Shown here: piece after piece, positions 1-7,540 of the stretch
Position numbering within the stretch: position 1 is the first letter of the stretch
How the letters are laid out: each line of letters starts with the position of its first letter
DNA from: DATHAP01 sp963762865
GTDB lineage: Bacteria > Actinomycetota > Actinomycetes > JACCUZ01
Length of the DNA: 64,000 nt
Direction: 5' to 3'
NCBI GenBank assembly: GCA_963762865.1
Contig: CAVXNC010000021.1
Location: 1-64,000, forward strand
Program-made: the position numbers and the translations under genes
The notes under the pieces: model-generated
The model's database searches: none
What the model was told of the DNA's origin: nothing
The model's input: only the letters and a program-made list of their open reading frames with translations

Positions 1-102
1 AACCCGTTCCGCGGCGAGGGTGTCGCGAAGCTGTTCTCGACCCACCCGCCGATGGCCGAGCGGATCGCCCGCCTCGAGCAGATGGCCGGCTACCCCCGCT
101 GA
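1..102 (+). CDS. htpX: HtpX-type M48 metalloprotease, C-terminal fragment
   Basis: Only the last 33 codons are inside the window; the gene begins upstream. The tail reads NPFRGEGVAKLFSTHPP followed by MAERIARLEQMAG, the usual C-terminus of HtpX-family membrane zinc metalloproteases (FSTHPP, then an E-R-I-x-R-L helix). HtpX degrades misfolded membrane proteins at the cytoplasmic membrane. The catalytic HEXXH is off the window, so activity cannot be judged. It ends 6 nt before the stop of the convergent yajQ gene. Confidence 0.85.
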   Translation, partial: NPFRGEGVAKLFSTHPPMAERIARLEQMAGYPR

Positions 103-108
103 CTGCGC

Positions 109-597
109 TCAGCGGTAGTTGACGAACTGCACCGCGAAGTCGAGCTCGGCACCCTTGACCAGCGCCTGCACGGCCTGCAGGTCGTCGCGGCTCTTCGAGC
201 TGACCCGCAGCTCCTCACCCTGGATCTGCGCCTTGACCGACTTCGGCCCCTCGTCCCGGATCAGCTTCGAGACCTTCTTGGCGTTCTCGCTCGAGATGCC
301 CTGCTCGATCTCGCAGACCAGGTAGTACTCCTTGCCCGACAGCGTCGGGTCGCCCTTCTTCAGCGACTTCAGCGAGATGCCGCGCTTGATGAGCTTGGTC
401 TCGAAGACGTCGAGGATCGCCTTGACGCGCTCCTCGCTGTTCGCCTCCATCCGGATCGCCTCGCCGGACCACTTGATGGAGGCGCCGACGTTCTTGAAGT
501 CGAACCGCTGGGAGATCTCCTTGGCGGTCTGGTTCAGCGCGTTGTCGACCTCCTGGTGGTCGACCTTGCTCACGATGTCGAAGGACGAATCAGCCAT
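109..597 (-). CDS. yajQ: YajQ family cyclic di-GMP-binding protein (UPF0234)
   Basis: A full-length 162-residue cytoplasmic protein, the normal size for the family. It begins MADSSFDIVSKVDHQEVDNA and keeps the family signature FDFKNVGASIKW plus the C-terminal DLQAVQ...LDFAVQFVNYR. YajQ proteins are two-domain nucleotide-binding proteins; a Xanthomonas member binds cyclic di-GMP and controls transcription, and others have been reported to bind tRNA or GTP. No enzymatic motif is visible. The gene is single, convergent with htpX, and its function here is inferred from the family only. Confidence 0.93.
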   Translation of the reverse strand: MADSSFDIVSKVDHQEVDNALNQTAKEISQRFDFKNVGASIKWSGEAIRMEANSEERVKAILDVFETKLIKRGISLKSLKKGDPTLSGKEYYLVCEIEQGISSENAKKVSKLIRDEGPKSVKAQIQGEELRVSSKSRDDLQAVQALVKGAELDFAVQFVNYR

Positions 598-683
598 GGC
601 CCGACGCTATACGACGCCGATGGCGACGCTTCGACCGCTCCGGTAAGGTCCCCGAACCGGACATTTCGACCTGGGGGGACCGC

Positions 684-1496
684 ATGCGGCTGACCGGCCG
701 ACGTACGTTCATCAGCGCGTTGGCGGCCACCGCCGTGGCGGCGGCCGGCCTGCTCGTCGCGCCGGCCACGGCGACCGCCGTACCGGTGCAGCTGACGGCG
801 CGCGAGCGCGGCAACGACGTCTCGTACCCGCAGTGCGGTGCGGCCCTGCCCACCGGCTCGGACTTCGGCATCGTCGGCGTCGACGGCGGCAAGCCGTTCG
901 ACCCCAACCCGTGCCTGGCCGAGCAGATCGTCTGGGCCGGTGCCTTCGGCCGTCCGGCGTACTACGTCAACACCGCCAACCCCGGCCCCAAGCTGTCCAG
1001 CTACTGGCCGCTCGGGCAGCGCGCGCCGCGGCACTGCACCCGGAGCAAGCCCGACTCCCAGGCCTGCGCGTTCGACTACGGCTGGAACTCCGCCAAGGAC
1101 TCGCTGCGCCGGGCCAAAGCCGCCGCCGCGTCGGTCGGCGCCCCGGACGTCACTCGCAGCGCCTGGTGGCTGGACGTCGAGATGCACAACACCTGGGAGT
1201 CGCTGGAGTACGGCGAGCGCCGCAAGTTCCTGCGCAACGACACCGCCGTGCTGCGCGGCATGAAGACGCTGCTCCAGCGCCGCGGCGTCCGGGCCGTCGG
1301 CGTCTACAGCACCGTGCACCAGTGGCAGCGCATCACCGGCGGGGCCAGCCTGGACCGGGCTCCGGTCTGGTACGCCGGCGTCGGCACCGCGCGGTCGGCC
1401 CGCAAGCACTGCCACCGGTCCTGGTCGTTCACCGGCGGCCCGGTGAAGCTGAGCCAGTTCCTGCGCAACGGCTTCGACGCCGACTTCCGCTGCTAG
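684..1496 (+). CDS. Secreted protein with a glycoside-hydrolase-like (GH25/DUF1906-like) fold
   Basis: A 270-residue exported protein. It starts at ATG 684 behind a GGGGGGA ribosome-binding site, and carries an Arg-rich n-region (MRLTGRRTF), an Ala-rich hydrophobic core and a likely signal-peptidase site near ATA-VP. The mature part opens with GNDVSYPQC and contains FGIVGVDGG, YVNTANPG, WWLDVEMHNTW and VGVYSTVHQW. This spacing of acidic and aromatic motifs is typical of lysozyme-like TIM-barrel proteins of actinobacteria. Seven cysteines in the mature chain suggest disulfides. I infer a cell-wall or polysaccharide-acting role, but the catalytic residues are not certain. It converges on the response regulator gene with 4 nt between stops. 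Confidence 0.6.
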   Translation: MRLTGRRTFISALAATAVAAAGLLVAPATATAVPVQLTARERGNDVSYPQCGAALPTGSDFGIVGVDGGKPFDPNPCLAEQIVWAGAFGRPAYYVNTANPGPKLSSYWPLGQRAPRHCTRSKPDSQACAFDYGWNSAKDSLRRAKAAAASVGAPDVTRSAWWLDVEMHNTWESLEYGERRKFLRNDTAVLRGMKTLLQRRGVRAVGVYSTVHQWQRITGGASLDRAPVWYAGVGTARSARKHCHRSWSFTGGPVKLSQFLRNGFDADFRC

Positions 1497-1500
1497 CCAG

Positions 1501-2184
1501 CTAGACGAGGCGGCGGGCGGTGGCCCAGCGGGTCAGCTCGTGGCGGTTCGACAGCTGCAGCTTGCGCAGCACCGCGGAGACGTGGGTCTCGACGGTCTTC
1601 ACCGAGATGAACAGCGCCTTGCCCACCTCCTTGTAGGTGTAGCCGCGCGCGATCAGCCGCAGCACCTCGCGCTCCCGCTGCGAGAGCCGGTCCAGGTCCT
1701 CGTCCACCTCGGCGACGTCGGTGGTGGCCGCGAACGCGTCGAGCACGAAGCCGGCCAGCCGCGGCGAGAAGACCGCATCGCCGTCGGCCACCCGGCGTAC
1801 CGCCGCGGCCAGCTCCGGCCCGGTGATCGACTTGGTGACGTAGCCGCGCGCGCCGCCGCGGACGACCGCGATCACGTCCTCCGGCGCGTCGCTGACCGAC
1901 AGCGCGAGGAACTTCACGTCGTGCAGCTCGGTCACCAGCTCCTGCAGCACCGCGCGACCGCCACCACCGGGCAGGTGGACGTCGAGCAGCACGACGTCCG
2001 GCAGCGAGGCCTTGATGACCGCGACGGCCTGCTGGGCGTCCTCGGCCTCGCCGACGACCTCGACCCCGTCGTCGACCGCGGCCAGCTCGGCGCGCACCCC
2101 GGAGCGGAACATCCGGTGGTCGTCGACGAGCACCACCCGCACGGCGGACGTCGGACTGGGCGGTTCGCTCGGCTGGTCGGTCAC
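1501..2184 (-). CDS. LuxR/NarL-type response regulator of the PspC two-component system
   Basis: A 227-residue regulator starting at GTG 2184, which overlaps the kinase stop by 4 nt (GTGA), so the two are translationally coupled. The receiver domain (about 14-135) has the acidic pair D21/D22, the phospho-acceptor D68 in LLDVHLP and the conserved K in YVTKSI. The C-terminal LuxR-type helix-turn-helix (about 158-225) reads LSQREREVLRLIARGYTYKE...VKTVETHVSAVLRKL. Its partner is the PspC-domain sensor kinase upstream. The likely targets are the divergent promoters at 3390-3520, where an octamer is repeated three times. The regulated stress (cell envelope or membrane) is inferred from PspC. Confidence 0.92.
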   Translation of the reverse strand: MTDQPSEPPSPTSAVRVVLVDDHRMFRSGVRAELAAVDDGVEVVGEAEDAQQAVAVIKASLPDVVLLDVHLPGGGGRAVLQELVTELHDVKFLALSVSDAPEDVIAVVRGGARGYVTKSITGPELAAAVRRVADGDAVFSPRLAGFVLDAFAATTDVAEVDEDLDRLSQREREVLRLIARGYTYKEVGKALFISVKTVETHVSAVLRKLQLSNRHELTRWATARRLV

Positions 2185-3389
2185 GGTGCGCTCCTGGTCT
2201 GGCGGGGCATCTCGAGCTGGATCTCGGTGCCTTCCCCCGGAGAGGAACGTACGACGGCCGAGCCCCCGTTGCGGTCCATCCGGCCGCGGACCGACTGCCG
2301 GAGGCCGAGCCGGTCGGCCGGCACGGCGTCCGGGTCGAAGCCGGGCCCGCGATCGCGCACGAACACGGTGACCTGCTCCGGCTCGACCTCGGCGTAGAGC
2401 GACACCGGCGCGCCCTCGGCGTACTTCGCCGCGTTCACCAGCGCCTCCCGCGCGGCGTCGCGCAGCGCGGCCAGCCGCTCGTCGACCGGGCAGTCGCCGA
2501 CGACGACCACCTCGATCGCCACGCCGTGGGCGTCCTCGACCTCGGCGGCGGCCTGCTCGAAGGCGGCCGCGAGCTTCTGGGCGGCGTCCGCCTGCGGCCG
2601 GTAGAGCCAGCCGCGCAGCTCGCGCTCCTGGGCCCGGGCCAGCCGGGTCACCTCGCGCGGGTCGTCGACGTGTCGCTGGATCAGGGTCAGCGTGTGCAGC
2701 ACCGAGTCGTGCACGTGCGCGGCCACCTCGGCGCGCTCCTGCTCCCGGATCCGCGCGCTGCGCTCGGCCGACAGGTCGCGCGCCATCCGCACCCACCACG
2801 GGCTGCTCACCAGCGCCAGGCCGGCCGCGACAACAAGCGCAGCCACGACGCCGCCGGAGGTGCCGTCCAGGTCCGCGGGACCGACCAGGATCGCCCCACC
2901 ACCGAGGAGCACCAGCGCGACGCCCGCACCGGCCCGGGCGGCGCCGGACAGCCGGTGGGTGCCGGTGGCCGCCCGCCACCGGGCCCGGGAGTCGTCGTCG
3001 GCCTGCCGCCAGAGGATGCTGACGCCGACGCCCACCGCGACCAGCGGCACGGCGACCCCGGGGCTCAGGCCGATGCCCAGCGCCGACAGCAGCAGCAGGC
3101 CGCCGACGGTCAGCGAGCCCAGGGCGAGCAGCACGGTGAGGTCCCGCTCGCGGTCGCGCGGCGCCTCCGGCTCGTAGGGGTTCTGCGGCGCGAACACCCA
3201 GAACAGCCCGTACGCCAGCACCCCCGCGCCGCCCGCCGCGGCCAGCAGCACGAACGCCAGCCGGACGTAGAGCACGTCCACCCCGAGGTGGTCGGCCAGC
3301 CCCCGGGCGACGCCGGCCAGCACCTGGCCGTCGCTGCTGCGGTACAGCCGCGGCGGCGCGGTCGGGGGCGCGTCCTGGGAGGTGCTCAC
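2181..3389 (-). CDS. PspC-domain sensor histidine kinase
   Basis: A 402-residue membrane kinase. I start it at GTG 3389 because AGGAGGGAGG lies 9 nt upstream; an in-frame start further up (3482) lacks such a site. Residues about 13-72 form a PspC domain (LYRSSDGQVLAGVARGLADHLGV, then a hydrophobic helix and FAPQNP). Four more membrane segments follow. The dimerisation/phosphoacceptor part has AHVHDSVLHTLTLIQRH, a HisKA_3-like H-box, followed by an HATPase with the N-box EALVNAAKYAEG and the G-box DRGPGF plus a GLRQSVRGRM segment. It is coupled to the response regulator and divergent from another PspC gene. The family senses envelope or membrane stress. Confidence 0.9.
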   Translation of the reverse strand: MSTSQDAPPTAPPRLYRSSDGQVLAGVARGLADHLGVDVLYVRLAFVLLAAAGGAGVLAYGLFWVFAPQNPYEPEAPRDRERDLTVLLALGSLTVGGLLLLSALGIGLSPGVAVPLVAVGVGVSILWRQADDDSRARWRAATGTHRLSGAARAGAGVALVLLGGGAILVGPADLDGTSGGVVAALVVAAGLALVSSPWWVRMARDLSAERSARIREQERAEVAAHVHDSVLHTLTLIQRHVDDPREVTRLARAQERELRGWLYRPQADAAQKLAAAFEQAAAEVEDAHGVAIEVVVVGDCPVDERLAALRDAAREALVNAAKYAEGAPVSLYAEVEPEQVTVFVRDRGPGFDPDAVPADRLGLRQSVRGRMDRNGGSAVVRSSPGEGTEIQLEMPRQTRSAP

Positions 3390-3520
3390 CACCTGATCCT
3401 CCCTCCTGAGCGGTGCCGGCGGCATCAGGTGGCAGCCGGAGGGACGGTCAGGGTGCGACCAGGGTGCTCCCAGGGATGTCACCTGATGGCAGGAGCCCCG
3501 CTGGTGGCCACGATGGGTCC
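3390..3520. promoter_or_regulatory. Divergent control region with three copies of CACCTGAT
   Basis: This 131-bp space separates the divergently transcribed PspC kinase and PspC membrane protein. CACCTGAT occurs at 3390-3397 and 3480-3487, and its reverse complement ATCAGGTG at 3424-3431. The last two copies extend to a perfect inverted repeat CATCAGGTG (3423-3431) / CACCTGATG (3480-3488) with TGGCAG-like flanks on both. Such spacing suggests an operator for the adjacent LuxR-type regulator. No textbook -10/-35 pair stands out. Operator function is inference. Confidence 0.5.
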
Positions 3521-4819
3521 ATGTCCACAGACTTCAGCACGCCGACCGAGCAGCCACGCACCGGCTACCCGCCGCTGTCCACGCTGCGCCGCAGCCGGAC
3601 CGACCGCAAGATCGCCGGTGTCTCCGGCGGCATCGGCCGGTACGCCGGCATCGACCCCCTCATCGTCCGGATCCTCTTCGTCGTCCTGGCCGTCTTCGGC
3701 GGCTCCGGCCTGCTTCTCTACGCGCTGGGCTGGCTGCTCGTCCCCGAGGACGGGGAGACCGAGTCCGAGGGCGAGCGGCTGTTCCACGGACGGTCGAACA
3801 GCTCGCTGTCCACCGTGCTCGCCATCGTCGTGGTGCTCGTGGTCGGTCTCGCCGCCACCGGCACGCTGCTCGACAGCGGGCCGGGCCTCGGCGGCCTCGG
3901 CGTCCTGATCGTGGTGTCGGTCCTCGTGGTCCTGCTGCTGCGCAACGGGAACCGCCCGCCGGTCGCCGCGCCCACCTCGGCCGAGCAGCCGACCGCCCCG
4001 GCCCCCGAGCCGGGTGCCTACGGGCAGACGCCGGGCACCGCCTACTCGGCGCCGGCCGCCTACACGCCGATGTCGTCGTCGTACGCACCGACCGCGCCGC
4101 TGCCGCCGCCGCCGGGCGGCCCCGGCTACCCGGTCTACGCGCCGCCGCCGCCTCCGCCGCCCGCTCCGCCCAAGGAGCGGTCGATCCTGGGTCGCGTCAC
4201 GCTGTGCCTCGCACTGATCGTCGTGGGGCTGCTCGTCGGCTGGAACGCGGCCACCGACTCGGACGTGCCGGCCCGGGTCGTCATCGCCGCGGCGCTGGCC
4301 GTCGTCGGTGGCGGGCTGCTGGTCGGCGCGTTCATCGGGCGGGCCCGCGGGCTCGTCGTGGTCGGTGTCGTCCTCGTGCTGCTCGCGTCGGTCGCCTCGA
4401 TCTCCGGCGTGCAGGTGCGCGGTGGGGTCGGGGACCGGACCTGGGACCCGCAGACCGTCGGTCAGCTGCGCTCGGAGTACAAGCTCGGGATCGGCGAGGC
4501 CACGCTCGACCTGTCGGCCCTGGACCTCAGCACCGCCGGGCGGCAGCGGGTCGAGGTGCGCCATGGCATCGGTGACCTGCTGATCGTCCTGCCCGCCGAT
4601 GCCGTCGTGCTCGTCAATGCCGAAGTCCGGGCCGGCGAGCTGCAGTGGCCGGACGCCGAGGACGCGTTCCTCGACGGCCGCAGCGAGCACCTCATCGACG
4701 GCACCGACCTGTCCGAGCGGTTCACGGTCCCGGAGAGCTCGGCACCGTCCTCCGCTGTCCTCGTCGTCGACGCCGAGCTCGGCGTCGGATCCATGGAGGT
4801 GCGCCGTGCGACGTCATGA
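3521..4819 (+). CDS. PspC-domain membrane protein with proline-rich linker and toast_rack/LiaF-like C-terminus
   Basis: A 432-residue protein starting at ATG 3521. Residues about 20-80 are a PspC domain (RSRTDRKIAGVSGGIGRYAG, then a hydrophobic helix ending LGWLLVPEDGE). Two further membrane helices, a Pro/Ala/Tyr-rich cytoplasmic-type linker (about 150-225, PPPPPGGPGYP) and three more hydrophobic segments follow. The C-terminal 110 residues, with GIGEATLDLSALDL, GIGDLLIVLP and LGVGSMEVRR, form the repeated beta pattern of LiaF-like domains. The layout matches actinobacterial PspC/LiaF membrane-stress proteins. It probably acts with the divergent kinase, as in Lia-type systems, which is inference. 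Confidence 0.85.
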   Translation: MSTDFSTPTEQPRTGYPPLSTLRRSRTDRKIAGVSGGIGRYAGIDPLIVRILFVVLAVFGGSGLLLYALGWLLVPEDGETESEGERLFHGRSNSSLSTVLAIVVVLVVGLAATGTLLDSGPGLGGLGVLIVVSVLVVLLLRNGNRPPVAAPTSAEQPTAPAPEPGAYGQTPGTAYSAPAAYTPMSSSYAPTAPLPPPPGGPGYPVYAPPPPPPPAPPKERSILGRVTLCLALIVVGLLVGWNAATDSDVPARVVIAAALAVVGGGLLVGAFIGRARGLVVVGVVLVLLASVASISGVQVRGGVGDRTWDPQTVGQLRSEYKLGIGEATLDLSALDLSTAGRQRVEVRHGIGDLLIVLPADAVVLVNAEVRAGELQWPDAEDAFLDGRSEHLIDGTDLSERFTVPESSAPSSAVLVVDAELGVGSMEVRRATS

Positions 4820-5081
4820 GCTCGACCTGTTCTCCCTCGTCACCGGGCTCGTCTTCGTCGGGATCGCCTTCGGGCACTTCCTCGACGTCGGCAGCGCCTT
4901 CGACCTCGACGGCCAGTGGATCGTCCCGGTGGTGCTGGTGGCCCTCGGTGTCGCCGGCCTGGCGGGGATCCTGCGCCCGAAGGACGACCGGGCACCGGAC
5001 GCGCCAGCCGTGGCCACCGACGCCGCCGACGCACCCGAGGCCCGTGACGTGCCGGACGACGAGGAGGCAGCCACCCGCTGA
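4806..5081 (+). CDS. Small two-helix membrane protein downstream of PspC
   Basis: A 91-residue protein from GTG 4806, overlapping the end of the PspC gene by 14 nt. A GGAGG at 4795-4799 sits 6 nt before the start. It has two hydrophobic segments (LFSLVTGLVFVGIAFGHFL and WIVPVVLVALGVAGLAGIL) separated by about 15 residues, then an acidic, Ala-rich hydrophilic tail (DDRAPDAPAVATDAADAPEAR). No enzymatic motif is visible. The overlap implies co-translation with the PspC protein, so it is probably an accessory membrane component of the same envelope-stress module. Confidence 0.75.
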   Translation: MRRHELDLFSLVTGLVFVGIAFGHFLDVGSAFDLDGQWIVPVVLVALGVAGLAGILRPKDDRAPDAPAVATDAADAPEARDVPDDEEAATR

Positions 5082-5112
5082 TTGTCGGGCGTCCGCGGCC
5101 TCGCGCTATCCT
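5082..5112 (+). promoter_or_regulatory. Candidate tRNA-Tyr promoter
   Basis: TTGTCG (5082-5087) and TATCCT (5107-5112) resemble -35 and -10 boxes, with a 19-bp spacer that is longer than optimal. They lie 26 nt upstream of the tRNA-Tyr 5' end, a plausible distance for a tRNA leader. Confidence 0.35.
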
Positions 5113-5137
5113 CTCCGGGTCCCCGCGCGGGACACCC

Positions 5138-5219
5138 GGCAGGTTGCCCGAGCGGCCAATGGGAGCGGACTGTAAATCCGTCGGCGATGCCTTCGAAGGT
5201 TCGAATCCTTCACCTGCCA
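5138..5219 (+). tRNA. tRNA-Tyr (GTA)
   Basis: An 82-nt class II tRNA. The acceptor stem GGCAGGT pairs with ACCTGCC at the 3' end. The D-arm contains GCCCGAGCGGCCAATGGGAGC, the anticodon loop is CTGTAAA (anticodon GTA), a long variable arm follows (CGGCGATGCCTTCG) and the T-loop is TTCGAAT. CCA is not encoded. A very strong hairpin terminator follows directly. Confidence 0.97.
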
Positions 5220-5227
5220 CGCGTGAT

Positions 5228-5263
5228 GACGACCCCCGACCGGTGCGCCGGTCGGGGGTCGTC
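5228..5263 (+). terminator. Strong terminator after tRNA-Tyr
   Basis: A perfect 16-bp inverted repeat: GACGACCCCCGACCGG, a TGCG tetraloop, then the exact complement ending at 5263. No T-run follows, as is common for actinobacterial terminators. It insulates tRNA-Tyr from the EACC1-caspase pair. Confidence 0.8.
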
Positions 5264-5355
5264 CGCGTTCCGGGGCTGCCCGTTCGGGCACGAACTCTCC
5301 GGATTCCCTTGATCGCGCAGCGCGACGCGCGCACCATGCATCAGGGGGTGAGGCC

Positions 5356-5769
5356 GTGGACCCGACGCCGCTCGTGGTGAGCCTGCACGCGCACCACGAC
5401 GCCTTCGACGACGACCACCCGGCGTTCCGGGCCCAGGTCGCCGCGCTGGAGCACGAGATGGTCCGCGAGGTCGACGAGGCCGAGGTCGTGCATCACCCGG
5501 TCCCCGGCACCAAGGGCACCGTGGCCGAGCTGGTGGTGGCCCTCGGCCAGGCCGGCGTACTGACCGCGACCGTGGAGATGCTGCGGATGTGGCTGCGCCG
5601 GGACCGGGCGCGGTCCCTCGAGATCGAATGGACCGAGGGCGACGAGACCCACCGGGTCACCGTGCGCGGCGACGCCATCGACACCGCCACCCTGCGGCCG
5701 GTCGCCGAGGCGGCCGCGGCCAGGATCGGGGAGGGCGCATGGGCGAGAAGCGCTACCGCGCCCTCCTGA
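5356..5769 (+). CDS. EACC1-like small protein (effector-associated constant component)
   Basis: A 137-residue protein starting at GTG 5356. It has an N-terminal beta-rich half (PLVVSLHAH, then a run of acidic residues), the segment TVAELVVALGQAGVL, a helix with MWLRRDRARSLEIEW, and a closing strand pair THRVTVRGDAID. This pattern, and its position directly before a caspase-type protease, fit the EACC1 family. EACC1 was defined by comparative genomics as a constant small component of actinobacterial conflict systems whose effectors are caspase or trypsin-like proteases. Its molecular role is not established; an adaptor or regulator of the effector is inferred. The 3' end overlaps the caspase gene by 31 nt. 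The assignment rests on my recognition of the pattern. Confidence 0.65.
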   Translation: MDPTPLVVSLHAHHDAFDDDHPAFRAQVAALEHEMVREVDEAEVVHHPVPGTKGTVAELVVALGQAGVLTATVEMLRMWLRRDRARSLEIEWTEGDETHRVTVRGDAIDTATLRPVAEAAAARIGEGAWARSATAPS

Positions 5770-7484
5770 TCGGCAACTCGGTCTTCGCGGAGGACGCCGC
5801 CCACCTGCCGCGGCTGGAGGGCCCGCAGAAGGACGTCACGCTGCTGCACCACGCGCTGGTCAACGACAAGACCGGCCTGTTCAGCGAGGAGAGCGTCCGG
5901 GTGCTCCTGGAGCAGCCGATGCGCTCGATGATGAAGGAGATCCACACCTTCTTCGCCGACGCCCACCGGGACGACGTCCTGATGCTCTACTACAGCGGCC
6001 ACGGGATGCTCGACGCTCAGGATCGGCTCTACCTGTGCGCCAGCGACTCGGACTCGTCGGCCCTGCTGCCGACCGCCGTGAGCAACACCTTCGTCAGCGA
6101 CTGCATGGCGGCCTCGCCCACCGAGACGACCGTCGTCATGCTCGACTGCTGCTACAGCGGCGCGTTCAAGGGCGGCGGCGGGCGCGTCCCGGAGTCTCTG
6201 GCCGGCCGGGGCCGGTTCGTGGTCTCCAGCTGCCGCGGTCGGGAGCTGGCGAACGCCGCGTCGGCCGAGAACGGCGCATCCCTGTTCACCTCGCACCTGG
6301 TCGACGCACTGCTCGGCAAGGCGGCGGACCGGGACAACGACGGCTACATCGACCTGGCCGAGGTCTTCGAGTACGTGCAGGACGCACTGAGCGACCAGCA
6401 GCAGTCTCCGCAGAAGCGGTTCGACGGCGAGCGCGACCTGCGCATCGCGCGCAGCACCAGCCGCCCGGCGAGCCGCACGGCCTCGGGCGTGCCGGAGGAC
6501 CACATCCCCGAGCAACGACGCCCGGTGCTCGCGCTGTCCGAGACCACCATCGACCTGCGCGACGTCGGTGCCGACGAGGTGCTGCCGGACGAGCACGTCG
6601 CCGTCTACAACCTGGGCGAGGGGACCCTCGACTGGGTGGCGCAGACCGACGCGGACTGGTTCGACGTCGTCACCGAACCCGACGGCATCACGCTCCAGCT
6701 GCACCCGCGGCCGGGGTCCAACCGGGGGAAGGTGCTGGTCCGCGAACGCACGACCGGCGCCGTGCACAGCATCCGGGTGACCGTGGCGGTGCGCCCGACG
6801 GCCACCGGCCCGCGGCCGGTCCTGGAGGTGCTGCCCACCGAGGCGCAGTTCGGGCGGCTGTGGGAGGGGCAGCAGACGGAGGTCGTCCTGGGCATCGTCA
6901 ACACCGGGGGCGGCGGTGACCTGCACTGGTCGCACCAGGCCACCGGCGGCTTCTACACCGCGCACCGCGACGGCGACCGGCTACGCCTGCGCCTGACCGG
7001 CGCGGCCGGCCGGCACCAAGGAGCGGTGACCGTCTCCAGCAACGCCGGCCAGGTCGTGGTGCCGATCTACGCCGATGTTGTCGCCCGCCCGAAGCAGCAG
7101 CCCCCAACGCAGCCCCAGCCGCAACCCCGGCCGCAGCCCCAGCCGCGCGCTCAACCGCAGCCGCAGCCGCGACCCCGACCCCAGCCACAGCCGCGCCCCC
7201 AGCCGCAACCACCCCGCCCCGGCGGCGGGGTCGACGCGGGCGCGCAAGTGGCTCAGACGGTGGCGATCATCGGCCTCGCGCTCTCGCTCTGCGGGATGGG
7301 AGTGATCCTCGGACCCATCGCGCTCGTCATGGCCAAGCGGGCGGAGGGCCGGATCCGGGCCTCGGGGGGCCTCCTCGGCGGCGCCGGCAAGGCCCGGATG
7401 GCACGCATCCTGGCCTGGTTCGCCATCGGGATCAGCGCGCTGGTGTGGGCCGTGTATGCCGTCGAGGCACTCGCCGCCGCTTGA
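5739..7484 (+). CDS. Caspase-like (C14) protease with Ig-like stalk, Pro/Gln linker and C-terminal membrane anchor
   Basis: A 581-residue protein from ATG 5739 behind GGGGAGG. The caspase-fold domain (1 to about 245) begins KRYRALLIGNSVF, has H88 in YYSGHGM and C138 in LDCCYSGAF (the metacaspase/caspase dyad), and a downstream DRDNDGYID loop at 197-205 that resembles an EF-hand calcium site. Two BACON/Ig-like beta domains follow (about 264-357 and 358-448). Next come a 45-residue Pro/Gln/Arg linker (about 450-495) and two hydrophobic helices (about 507-532 and 553-577) like those of DUF4190 proteins. The first helix has no signal peptide ahead of it, so the protease part is probably cytoplasmic. 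It overlaps the EACC1-like gene, suggesting a coupled pair. A role in programmed death or conflict is inference. Confidence 0.85.
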   Translation: MGEKRYRALLIGNSVFAEDAAHLPRLEGPQKDVTLLHHALVNDKTGLFSEESVRVLLEQPMRSMMKEIHTFFADAHRDDVLMLYYSGHGMLDAQDRLYLCASDSDSSALLPTAVSNTFVSDCMAASPTETTVVMLDCCYSGAFKGGGGRVPESLAGRGRFVVSSCRGRELANAASAENGASLFTSHLVDALLGKAADRDNDGYIDLAEVFEYVQDALSDQQQSPQKRFDGERDLRIARSTSRPASRTASGVPEDHIPEQRRPVLALSETTIDLRDVGADEVLPDEHVAVYNLGEGTLDWVAQTDADWFDVVTEPDGITLQLHPRPGSNRGKVLVRERTTGAVHSIRVTVAVRPTATGPRPVLEVLPTEAQFGRLWEGQQTEVVLGIVNTGGGGDLHWSHQATGGFYTAHRDGDRLRLRLTGAAGRHQGAVTVSSNAGQVVVPIYADVVARPKQQPPTQPQPQPRPQPQPRAQPQPQPRPRPQPQPRPQPQPPRPGGGVDAGAQVAQTVAIIGLALSLCGMGVILGPIALVMAKRAEGRIRASGGLLGGAGKARMARILAWFAIGISALVWAVYAVEALAAA

Positions 7485-7540
7485 CCCACGAACCGGATGT
7501 GCAGAGCGTGCCGAGAGCCCTGTATTCTTCTCGGGCTCAC

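Noticed and set aside
2185..2979. N-terminal extension of the response regulator frame up to 2979
   Set aside because: It is an out-of-frame shadow of the kinase gene; GTG 2184 gives the proper receiver start with a coupled stop-start overlap.
5082..5380. Short open frames on both strands over tRNA-Tyr
   Set aside because: They read through the tRNA and its terminator and have no conserved sequence or ribosome-binding site.
7087..7225. Repetitive CAGCCGCAGCCG-like tract considered as a DNA repeat or CRISPR-like array
   Set aside because: It is in frame in the caspase gene and encodes the Pro/Gln/Arg linker; there are no spacers and the period is irregular.
7482..7528. TTGACC at 7482 as a -35 box for tRNA-Thr
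   Set aside because: It is 35 bp from the TATTCT candidate -10, too far for a sigma-70-type promoter, and it overlaps the caspase stop codon.
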